64,000 nucleotides of DNA from Apostichopus japonicus (taxonomy: Eukaryota > Echinodermata > Holothuroidea > Aspidochirotida > Stichopodidae). Below are positions 1 through 9,669 of the stretch, piece by piece. Made by a program: the position numbers and the translations under genes. The notes under the pieces were generated by a model, which did no database searches, was not told where the DNA came from, and worked only from the letters and a program-made list of their open reading frames with translations. The first letter of the stretch is position 1, and every line of letters begins with the position of its first letter. The stretch lies in NCBI RefSeq assembly GCF_037975245.1, contig NC_092577.1:14966013-15030012 (forward strand), written 5' to 3'.

Positions 1-610
1 ATCCACACACACACATACCTCCTCCTCGCCCCACCCCCCCCCCATACCCGCACACACATAAAACCGTAAATGCGCACTAGCCAGCACGATCGCAAAGTTT
101 ACTGAGCTTTTCGGCATCCTAAACAAACGCAAAGTTGCTGAAAATGTGAAACGTTTGACGTACTGAACTCCATAAGTACACACACAGCAATTTAAGTGAG
201 CTAAACATTTAACTCAATTGTGTCAAAGGGGGGGAGGTGAGGTCGCCGAAGAAGATGGATTCTAAGGTTTCATCTTTATCATCAGGTACATGATCCATTC
301 TTAAACAAGTGTACCAAATGCCATGATTTGGACAGTCCAAACTATAAAAACCACATTACTGTCGCATGCTTGATTTAGTTTAAATCAACAATATGAATAG
401 AGCATAGAATTACATTTGCATTATGTGATATATACTGACCTCGGGAATACAAATTTCCCCTGTTCTACAAACAGTCTGATACCAATCTGTTAGCTTACTA
501 TTGGAGACCCAAACTCTATATCACTTTTAGCATTGTCTGTAACTGTACATAAAGAATGTACAACAAGACGTAAAATCATGAGAGAACGTTTCAATTCGAG
601 CTTGACTTAC

Positions 611-1132
611 CTTGAATGGAGCTACCCCGCAAGTAACGTCCTCAGTATAAACGGTGCCGTTTGGTGCTGTAGTCTGAAACGTCCCATAGAAGGTGAAGAC
701 TGTGGCTGCGCTACCTTGCTGGGTCCTGTTCAGGATTTGGACAGCCTCACTTGGGTGCACAAGCATCGCATCAACTCGCACAGTTCCAGGCCACCTCAGT
801 GTAAATAATGCTAAATACGTTCCATTTTCGTAGTCAAAGAAATAATCCGGACCTATGGCAGAATAGGGTTTATCAGTGAAGAGTTTCACTCGAAAGTAAT
901 CACCGCCATACGTCTTCCACGTGCCTTGTTTGGCTCGTGACTGGATTTTAATTGCCAGGGTGTCACAAACATGGTAATAAACCCGCGGGTTCATAATTTC
1001 GACCACAGACTTTGCGACATCCGTCGTTAAGGAAAGAGATCTTTCTTGGTTTCCACGTATTTCCCCTCTATTATTATCTGGTAAAAGACTGCGGTCTGGT
1101 TTCTTTGCTAAGCAATGGCAGCTGTGAATATC
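611..1132 (-). CDS. NXPE-like gene 1, exon 2 (neurexophilin-like domain)
   Basis: An open 522-base exon, phase 0 at both ends. The acceptor is a pyrimidine run ending in TTTCTCTAG at 1133 onward, and the donor is TTCAAG/GTAAGT at 611/610. Family landmarks in the translation are GGDYFRVKL, the NGTY motif, a WPG motif and LVHPSEA, all typical of the neurexophilin-like part of NXPE proteins. Two Asn-x-Thr glycosylation sites are visible. It would be residues 56-229 of the protein. Confidence 0.9.
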
Positions 1133-4100
1133 CTAGAGAAATTAAAAAAAAAACATAATTGTTTCATCAGGAATTAAAACAAGCGCAGCAACGGCTCAGC
1201 TTAACTTCTACAAGAGAAATTTGTGTGAAAGATATAAGACATAGGCCGGGTAACATTTTCACCAACTCCTATCTTCCTTTTTTCCTTACCTTATTCTTCT
1301 TCTTAGCAGACATAGTTTGTCACAATGTTAGAAAGTTGTAGGCATTTGTTTTGAAAACATGACATAAAGATAAATGTATATTTTATTATTGAAACAAACA
1401 AAGACAAAAAGTTTAAAACAAATTTGATACGTGAGAGGCAATAATTACAGCTAAGTTGTGTTCTTGAATACTTAAATTGCACTGCTGCATTTTGTAGTAT
1501 CTTTAAAGCAGAATGCAAAACTGTATTGAGGTTTATTGAATGACATAATCGTAACAGAGTATGAGCAAATTTTCCTGAAAGATATTATGAAATTTTTTTG
1601 TTTAAATGACCTCTGCAGATACTATCGACCCTTAATTAATGTATTTTGACAATTCACAAAAATTAGTGCATTTATACTCATAACGACACCTCGTGGAAGT
1701 AGGAGACTTGTCAATGTTACACTTTCTTAGCTATGGTGTCCACAACGTTTTCACACTTAAGCCAGTTAACGTCAAATGACTTTGGCTTTAATAAATATCA
1801 AGGGGTTTGACCAACTCGGAATGGGTAACTTTTAAATGATTCCCTTCTTGAGATATGGTATGAGAGAATTACTTTTTTCCCGGAGAGAGTGATTATAGAG
1901 ATATGGTCTATGTAATTTGGTTGTTTTGTGGAGAGGTGGGTGGGGAGGAGAGGGGAGGTTGGGAATTTAGTGATGGAACCGGTCCCAAAAATAGTAACCG
2001 CGTACGCACAACGTGGTTTGAGAAACAACATTAACAGTATATTTTGCAGCCAAATTAACTTACGAGAAAGTAACGGTAATGGTACGCATACTTGGCCTAT
2101 CGAACATTTGTTCTATCTTTGCGTTGCACTATTGTTATGCTAGTTCTCCGAGAGGTCGCGGCAATGTATAGATCAGTTGGCAACTCCGTAGAAACTTGTA
2201 GTATCAGTCAACCCTTATTATGAAATGGTTGTGCCCATTGTATATTTACAAGCCAATCAGATGTTGCTTGATTCTTTCAAGAGTAGAAAGGTACTGTGCA
2301 TTTCCTTTTGTGAGACCGTTCCACTAAACGATTGGGGGTCAACTTATGAGCGTAAGAGTCCCGTCCGCCCAAACGTGACCCCATTAAAGTACAAAATTTA
2401 CTTACTATTGAATTGCAAGGTATTAAGAATTTCAAGTGCTAAGAATTGGTAACAGTTTGGTAGCAGTTCGATCACTGTAATTGTGTAACTGTTTGTTTAT
2501 TGTGACATCTTTCAGCTGAGCTAACATTTAGTGAGGTTTTGACTGGGTTCCCAATACCTTTTAACAAATGAAATTCTCAAAATCTTTAAGACCTTTTAAC
2601 AAACAACAGATGCTATTTTTTAACTATTGCCAGAGAGTTGTGTAAGCAATCAGAAACAAACTACAAACTTAGTGCATAACTACATCATGTATTTACCAAC
2701 TAAACATATTGCTGTGGACTATGGCAAACCTACTTTTAAGTCCGGCAATATACTGATAAATTCGTTATATTGCGATCATATTCATACCGACGGTATGGCC
2801 TTCCTCATTAGTACCGATGTATAGAAGAATCTGTATTCTCAAACATTACGATAAAAATATACATTGCCGAATGTACGTGACAACATGTACATATCACATT
2901 ACACACAGCTTTCATTGCTGGAAACCTGCCGATTGTTTTATTATATTTCTACTTTCCCGCACCTTCTCAGAGAGGTTTCCTGAAGGATACAACGATACTT
3001 TTCCAGAGAAAATGTCTGTTCGAACGCATCAATTAGGTGAATGACGTTATGCAGGCAAATAGGCAAAACAAGCGACTCTAAGTTAGTTCTACAATTTCCG
3101 CAGCAAATACGCTCGAGTGTACACGCACAGGTGATTGCCTATATATTATGTACACATCGCGATCGTACGTAAACAGCCTTCCGAGCCCAGTTGGTACGTA
3201 TAGCGTTGCACATAATACACTCAAGCCACAGTTCATAAACCGTTCTTCGAAATTGCTGACGTAAATTTCACGGATTAACTTTTCAGTAAATAACTTTAGG
3301 GACTTAAATTTATTCCACTAGTATGTTCAAGTGGTGGGGCGTTAGCAATGTGACGTATAGCCCTCTTTTGGAGAATATTTAGGCGGTCAAAGTTAACATT
3401 GTATGTACCAGACCAACTATAGCTGTAGAGTAGGATAGGTGTGGCAGAACTAATGTTTGATAAAACCTTGTAATGTAAAGATAATGTTTGATAATTTAGT
3501 TTAGATTAGTAGAAAAAGGGATCAGGAGGGACACTCAAGTCCCCATCAAGGACCCTATAGGAGAGAGAAAAACTGAAGACACAAACACTCAAACCCGATT
3601 ACAATGCTTAAAGTGTCCCAAGTATTCTTTGATAATTCAGTGACCAGTTTCAAGGGCGTAGGCTAGCCTCCCCCCCCCCCCCAGTGAAAAATGTGGAGGG
3701 CGGAAGTATCATTCCGCCCCCGGTTTGCAAGTCAAAAAACCCCTTTTTCATTTCCAAATGAGCAAAAAATCTCATTTGGAGCACCAAATTGCATCTAAGG
3801 CCAGGTGAAAATACAAAATTAAGTTTACAAAATGGAGTGGGTGTTGAAGTGTGCTCTATTGCACCAAATTGCATCTGAGGCCACCTGGAAATGCAAAAAA
3901 AATCCAAAGTGGAGGGGGACACCCCCTCCCCTTAGACCCCTCTCCCAGGCCGGCCGTCAGTCTTCAGCCCCCCCCCCACTCAAAAGTACCTTCCTACCCC
4001 ACTGACCAGTGTATTCATGATATTGCTGTTTTCTTCACTTCCACTTTGTTTCCGTTCATGTAAAGAGTCTTTGTAGAAGTGCAACAAAAGAATTAGACGG

Positions 4101-7100
4101 TGGGGCGAGCCGTTCTGGACGGTTGTCTCGTTGTCATCACTTTGGGACTACATGAAAATGATTTTAAAATTAGATATATTATTTAAAAAAAATAATTTTG
4201 TGTTTTCCCACACTGGGAATTGGGGCGTTATTGAGAAATTAATTAAAATGGCAAATATATTTCTGTTAAAATTACCCGATTGTAGAAACGAAAATATCCA
4301 ATCAGATCGCAAGTTTCATTTGACACTGGTTGCTAAGACTTGTCATTGACGCGATTGGTCCGATAATTTGCCTGTACATCAAAATTATGCCGATCGACGA
4401 ATCAGAGTCGCTGTTTTAGCGTGCTTCGGTACGGCTATTTTACGTCTCAGCTGGTACACACAGACGCTTCGCTTGCCGCAAAACATGACATAAACATGGA
4501 TTGCAATGCGGGAAAGTCGCTGAATTCGTCCAAAAACAGGTGTTTTGCTCACTGCGCTGATGTTTTAGAAGATATTAAACCGTTTACAACAGCAAGGTGG
4601 ACCACATTCTTGAAAAGTGTGGACATTTGGAAGGATTTGGTCGGAAATCAAGCCGATATAGCAACAGCTTTTTTTGCGAGAGCATAGGAGTACGTGTGTG
4701 TGGTTCCCGTGTGTGTTAAGCTTGCCAATTCCAGAATTTGGTGGATGTCATAACACTTGTTATCGTTATTTTACCGACTCATCGAAGCAGAAGAGAGGAA
4801 AGATAAGCAAAGAGAAGCAACTACTAGCTGCCAAATCAAGTCATACATCAGGTAGGTTCTTTATTTTTGTCATATAAACATGGACATTTACGGAGAATTT
4901 TCACTCACTCACTCACTGCTTACACTTAGGCTAGGGTGAAATGCACTGGCTGTATGGTGTGTTCAACTGTGTTGTATTGGTGGTGCATGCTAGCCTATGG
5001 CAATGCTAATGTCATTAAATTTAAAAAAAAAACTGTCATAATGACCCAATATAAATTAGCAGACCTATATATCCCACTTCTTTATGTGTTTTGGTGTAAA
5101 ATATTGTTAGGTTAGATCCTTGTATTGGGTCATAAAAATCATGTTGCATAAATTATATAAAGCCAATGCATGATCATGCATGTCAGAGCTATGCCCAATT
5201 TTTCAGATGTTTTGGTGTAAATATTAATTGATAAATTTAGTGCTACATTGAAATTATTATAATATAATTCTACTTAGACTTGGTTTTCTGACGGTTTGTG
5301 TCTATAAAGCTGTCGCATGGCAGACCTATGCCCAATTTTTCAGATCTTTTTATATTGGGTCATAAAAATAATTTAAAATTAAATATGTTGCATCTAAATA
5401 GCCAACGCAAGGCGGATCTTTTTCTTGTGTCAAGACCTTCATAAAAACAATTCAAAATAGTTTTCTGACAGTTTGTGTCTAAAAAGCTGTCGCACGGCAG
5501 ACCTATGCCCAATTTTCAGATCTTTCTCTTGGGTCAAGACCTTCATAAAAATAATTCATAATATTGCATCTAAAAAGCCAACGCACGGCGGAGCTACATG
5601 TATGCCCTTTTTTGGTTTTTTGTGTACATATGTTATTTATTGCTACATTGAAATAATATATTCTTCTTAGTTTTCTGACTGCTTTATTTTGTCTAAAAAG
5701 CCGACACGGCTGACCTAGGCCCATCTTTTTATTCGGGTTACAACAATATTGCATCTTGAAAAAAGCTAAAGCAAAGCAGATTTACATGTATACCCAATTT
5801 TTGAGGTCTTTTTATTGGGTCATAAAAATCATGTTGCATTTAAAGAGTCAACGCACGGCAGAGCAATGCCCAATTTTTTTGGTGTAAAGGTTAAAGATAT
5901 AGCTACATTGATAAAATGTATTTATTCATATTTAGTTTTCTGATGGTTTTTGTCTAAAAAGATGTCACCATGGTAGTTTCAGACAAGATTTTGTTGAAAA
6001 ACCTGTCACACGGTGGAGCTACATGTATGCACAATTTTGTATGTGTTTTGGTGTAAATTATACAAACTTAAATTTTATAATGGCTTGAAAATTGTATATT
6101 TAAATATATCTTTAATTTTATATGGCATTTTCTAAATAGCTGTTGATGGCAGAGCTATGCCCGATTTTCAGGTGTTTTAGTGTACATATTTTTTTTATTT
6201 TCATTGCTACATTGAAATATCCATCATCTCCCTATACACAGAATACAAAATGAAAATTCACACATATTTTTCTTTCTTTCTTTTGTGCCTTTACAGAATT
6301 GGAGCCTTCAACTTCAAGTATTGATACTGGTGATGAAGCAACAAGCCCCGAGGGTGTTACGATCTAGCTCAGCTCTTGCGGGTGTAACGAAGGAGCCATC
6401 TGTCCCTTCCCACATCCTGCCAAAGATTTGCATCTTCTGTTGCCGCTATGAAAACTCATATACAGAAGCTCAGAGGAGAAAAAGAAAAGAACAGTTGATG
6501 CTTTGTGAACAGCCTGATGGAGGCAAGCTAGCCGCAGCTGCTAAAGACAAGAAGGACGACCGCATACTTCTCCAAATTCGTGATCGTGACTGTGTGGCAA
6601 TCGAATTGCGTTATCATAGAAGTTGCTACAGGAGCTACACAGGGTACCAAACCAGGAAGTATGTTGAGCCAAAAGAACAGCTCTATGCCACAGCATTTGA
6701 TGCTTTTTGCAAGTACTACATCGAACAAAAGATTCTTCGAGAGAAACAGATTTACAGAATGACATCACTAAGGCGGTATTTTGGCAAAGCTGTGAAAGAT
6801 GTTGAAATGAAAGATGCCTCCAACTACAGACCTTACAAAAGATGTTCTCCCGCTGCTTTTTGGCACTTTTCCTGAAGGAGAACAATCGAGCCGATTGATA
6901 TAGACTCTAATAGGAGTATGCCACCTTGAAGATGAAGAATCATTCTAAGGTTCTTTAATCATGCTAATTGCTATTAGGTCAAATGTGATCCGTCATATCA
7001 AAAGAAACAATAAGGTCGGCCATGCATAAGCTGAGATACAAGCAAAATATTCTTGCAAATTATAAAGAAAAACATGCATTTTTGTCATAATAAAGTGATA

Positions 7101-7688
7101 AAATGGCAAAAATCTGTTATTTTGGGGAAATTTCATCAACTATACGGTGTTTCGTTTCAACACTTCATGGAATGCACGTCCTTATTAGATGCCAATTCCA
7201 ATATCATTACTTATTAAAAACAATATGGGTCATTGTAGGATGTCAAATCCCTGAACAAACAGTGTAATACCATATTTCACTTGCATGACACGCAGTCCTT
7301 TTTAAAGGAATTCTTGTTTTTTAGTGTTTTGTTTTTAGGTGGGATTTACTCAAAAGTGCCCCATTTCTGGGAGTGGGAACTGTTGGGATATTGAAAGGAC
7401 ACACAATACCTACATTTTAAGCCACATTTCATGTAGTCCCCAGGAGATGACTGCAAGAATTAATTTACAAAGCTGTTTTGGCCACATGCCCCATAGTCTA
7501 AATGTAAAAACTGTGGTTAGAGAAGAGCGAATGAAAGTGCTAAGTCTAAGCCTAGTGTAAGTAGTAGGTACTATGCTGTTTACACGCCAACATATTTATA
7601 TGGCCAATATAACGAATAGGCTGGTCACTGAAGTTACTGAACAACAAAACATATCAGTTGACACTTACAGAGGTCCGTACTTTGTGCA

Positions 7689-7760
<72 letters not shown>

Positions 7761-9291
7761 TTTTATTACAGAATATATTTTTTTCGCTCAGAATAGAACT
7801 TTGTTGTTAGAGAATTTGTTTTTTCCTTACAAAGAATAAAAGTATATTTTTGCATAGAATATAATTTATTCTGTTTCAGGATTAGTGGTTTGTTATATAC
7901 TTTCCTATTTGGCATTGGAAAGGTCTGTCTGGAAGCTAGTATCAATCAAATTACGACAGGTTCTAGTTTTTTAATCTTAGGATTGCATTTAATCCGACAA
8001 GCTTTATACGACATGTTCACAAGATTATGGTCACTATACCCAACCGATACATTTCCCGAGGAATATAATTTTTTCTGGTTCGAAATCAAGATCAGATCAA
8101 TGCAAGTAGGACTTTTTGTCAGTGATTCGAGTAGGAGTATCTATCACATTAAACCATTGAAACTGTTGGCATACTTTCCAATGCCACAGTCTTTATTAAA
8201 GTCATCTGTAATAACCACGTCACCATCACTAGCTGATTCAACAACATTGCCTAAATGAATTACCAAAACCGGTATATACTCACATTTAGAAGGTGGACGC
8301 TAAATAGAGCCAATAAAAAGTGGCTTTGTGTTTGTTAAGCAAATTTCAGTCCATATATTTTCAATACCAATTGTCACAAGATCAGTTTTATGAATGCTGC
8401 GTAGATGTGTAGAGACATACATCGCCACACCGCCACCTCTACGATTTCTATCATGGCGGTAAAGGATATAACCATCAATAGCTACTTCTTCAGAGGAAAT
8501 TTGGGTGTGAAAGCCTAGTCTCATTCAAGCAAAGGACATCCACATGTTTATTCACTAGATCCAGTCTCAAGAACTCGAGTTTACAGCTAGTCTCTCCCAG
8601 CAGGGAGACAATATTAAGGTATGCTATACGTAAACCCTTTAGTTGTCGAATGGGATTAAAGCAAGTACTCGAATCTACTCGGAATGCACCATCCAGTCGA
8701 ACACTCACTCGTTTAAGGTAGTGTCTTTCATACGATAAAGGCAGCCATCACGTAAATGCGCATTCAAAATGTGTATACAGCAGTGCAATGGTACAGGCGT
8801 AACGTTAGTTGGTTAATAGCATTACTGTACGCATTTATTCATACCACTGTAGTAAGCACATGGCTATAGTAGCTAAACCCAAAACTCATCTGTATCAGTT
8901 TAAATATTTATGCCTGAGCCCTTTTGAGCTGCCGCAACTAGACGACATTACCAGAAGGCTAACATTAGCTACATAGCCTAAAAAGTGAACATTGCAAAAA
9001 ACTGAAAGGCTTAACAGGAATTAAAAATTAAGACGCAACTCTACGTTAACAATTCCCCTGCATGACAAAGACTAGCCTAGGCCTACAATAGGTAATGCTC
9101 AAGTCAGGAGGCTTTGTTTTACTTACCGAAAACAGATGTCCATTCCGCGAAAAATCACGGATAGAAGGAAGGCTTCTCTCCTCATAACTACCGATTTTAT
9201 GAAAAATCTTGAGCGGGGACTTGAAATAGAAATATAATACCGGTAAGGCTGCAAAGACTAAAAATACGGCAAATTGTCCACTTTTGGCCAT
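611..9291 (-). CDS. NXPE-like gene 1 (partial: exons 1 and 2 only)
   Basis: This is the 5' part of a second NXPE-family gene, tandem to the complete gene at 34363-61751. Exon 1 is 9127-9291 (55 codons, signal anchor) and exon 2 is 611-1132 (174 codons, neurexophilin-like). Both are open, have GT/AG borders and end in phase 0, so they join directly. The two exons differ from those of gene 2 at only about 3 of 165 and 8 of 522 bases. Several changes alter amino acids (His/Gln and Pro/Ser in exon 1; Val/Asp, Glu/Asp, Gln/Glu and Cys/Phe in exon 2). The exons homologous to gene 2 exons 3 and 4 are not seen at any smaller coordinate here and should lie left of the window. A 6.4 kb transposon begins 90 bp upstream of the ATG, so this copy may be mis-expressed or silent even though the visible exons are intact. 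Confidence 0.85.
1290..1313 (-). other. Possible alternative first coding exon (8 codons), gene 1
   Basis: An ATG followed by eight codons rich in Lys runs into a good donor (AAG/GTAAGG) in phase 0, only about 157 bases before the exon 2 acceptor. An in-frame stop lies just upstream of the ATG, so it could only act as a first exon. The same structure is kept at 45560-45583. Used this way, the protein would lack the signal anchor. It could be chance. Confidence 0.3.
1861..2995. repeat. Tandem segmental duplication, block A continued (unit 1)
   Basis: Matches 49009-50245 in the same order and orientation. It is intron 1 sequence of the NXPE gene with no coding content seen. Unit 2 holds about 95 extra bases (roughly 49808-49905) that unit 1 lacks near 2650. 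Confidence 0.9.
3012..3290. repeat. Duplicated block A, distal part (unit 1)
   Basis: Matches 58096-58361 with more divergence than the flanking blocks. In unit 2 it is separated from the previous block by about 7.9 kb that unit 1 lacks. After about 3295 the two units no longer align until 7874. Confidence 0.8.
3650..3985. repeat. GC-rich dispersed repeat, hAT-like end style
   Basis: Runs of C and G and a 45-base stretch (about 3905-3945) resemble, in inverted orientation, the sequence at about 51345-51395. An internal near-duplicate occurs twice (AATTGCATCT.AGGCCA at about 3785 and 3870). It looks like a degraded non-autonomous DNA element; I cannot define clean termini or a target duplication. 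Confidence 0.4.
4421..6875 (+). pseudogene. Broken copy of a multicopy C/H-motif protein gene
   Basis: Two exons separated by a 1.4 kb intron. The first (4421 to about 4851) reads through a Cys-rich start and a TTARW..FL..VDIW segment, then needs a frame change to reach an HNTCYRYFT motif and ends at a donor ATCAG/GTAGGT. The second starts after CTTTACAG at 6295. It opens in the expected frame, shifts frame near 6352, then encodes CIFC ... DCVAIELRYHRSCYRSYT (C-x2-C and H-x3-C). I recall this C-x2-C/H-x3-C layout from a large uncharacterised family in marine invertebrates, often repeated in a genome; no function is established. Stops between the frames make it a pseudogene. The reading frame ends at 6875 inside a MITE-like terminus. 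It is absent from the paralogous unit 2. Confidence 0.6.
5000..6200. repeat. Degenerate tandem repeats filling the pseudogene intron
   Basis: The phrases ATGCCCAATTTT, TTGGGTCATAAAAAT, AAAAAGC and CGCACGGC recur in order about ten times (for example near 5313, 5404, 5489, 5580, 5700, 5852 and 6008). They alternate between a GTCGCACGGCAGACC form and an AACGCACGGCGGAGC form. The basic period is roughly 90 bases, with a higher-order unit of about 180. Confidence 0.75.
6842..6926 (+). mobile_element. MITE-like right end
   Basis: Closely matches the right end of the element at 16910-17377 (GGCACTTTTCCTGAAGGAGA, then TAATAGGAGTATGCCACC). Only this terminal 85 bases is seen; the left end is missing or too diverged. 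It may be the terminus of a larger element carrying the broken gene to its left. Confidence 0.5.
6927..7690. other. Intergenic, nothing recognised
   Basis: AT-rich sequence on both strands with no coding signal, RNA gene or clear repeat that I can support. Confidence 0.5.
7691..7759. repeat. (TA)n microsatellite
   Basis: About 35 uninterrupted TA dinucleotides, lying 115 bases from where a CR1-like LINE is cut off. Confidence 0.99.
7874..8710 (-). mobile_element. CR1/Jockey-like LINE, endonuclease part, truncated
   Basis: The minus strand encodes, across several frameshifts, an APE-type endonuclease region: a CLNETRLS segment, then DGYILYRHDRNRRGGG and MYVSTHLRSI, then a TxxxFIGSIYRPP-like stretch. 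This order is typical of CR1, L2 and Jockey group LINEs. The copy ends abruptly at about 7874 next to other sequence and a TA microsatellite. The paralogous copy at 60311-61200 is in the same decayed state, so decay preceded the duplication. Confidence 0.8.
9127..9291 (-). CDS. NXPE-like gene 1, exon 1 (signal anchor)
   Basis: 55 codons from ATG GCC to a donor TTTTCG/GTAAGT, phase 0. Residues about 6-23 form a hydrophobic helix rich in Phe, Leu, Val and Ala, followed by KSPLKIF: a type II signal anchor of the kind expected for Golgi enzymes. It differs from 61587-61751 at three bases. Confidence 0.8.
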
Positions 9292-9394
9292 TACGAGTCT
9301 GGATTTTTACTTACACGGAAATGTGTGGCGTACTCCTCATAGTATCTATATCAATCCACCCGAGTGCTTTTGGTTTCTATACACTCTAAAAACT

Positions 9395-9580
9395 GTTGGG
9401 CAAAACTGGTTGGGCAAACAAAGCATTGCCCAATATGAGTAAATATTAACCAACAACTGAGTAAAAGAAATTACACAACTGATATGGGTAAACTTTGTTG
9501 GGCAAAAATTAAGATGTAGTTTATTGTTACTTTCTGTTGGGCAAACAAGCTTGATTGCCCAATGTTGTGCAAAAACCAGC
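9395..9580. repeat. Left subterminal array of TTGGGCAA boxes
   Basis: TTGGGCAAA or its complement TTGCCCAA occurs at least six times, with TTGGTTAA-like variants between. The layout mirrors the right end. Such arrays commonly serve as transposase binding sites. Confidence 0.8.
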
Positions 9581-9669
9581 ATTTTTGCGCCATTACTATA
9601 CTGGTACTCTGCGCGATGTGCATGCATCATGAGTAGATCGTATATAGTGAACGTGTTATAACTTACACC

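Larger units (their letters stand above)
1..1860. repeat. Tandem segmental duplication, block A (unit 1)
   Basis: Read by eye, this block matches 44265-46131 almost base for base, with scattered substitutions and small indels. It holds NXPE exon 2 and its flanks. The match begins at the first base of the window, so the duplicated segment probably extends further left. It breaks at about 1860, where unit 2 has 2.9 kb of extra sequence. Confidence 0.95.
7874..9381. repeat. Tandem segmental duplication, block B part 1 (unit 1)
   Basis: Matches 60311-61841 with about 2-4% substitutions and small indels. It contains a LINE endonuclease fragment and NXPE exon 1. The match stops at the TA target site of the 6.4 kb element and resumes at 15759. 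Confidence 0.95.

Noticed and set aside
533-808. 91-codon plus-strand frame, repeated at 44802-45077
   Set aside because: Shadow of the NXPE exon 2 coding strand.
6528-6885. Minus-strand frames of 66 and 114 codons
   Set aside because: Shadows of the C/H-motif pseudogene exon on the plus strand.
7573-7839. 88-codon frame with Tyr-Ile repeats
   Set aside because: Translation of the TA microsatellite.
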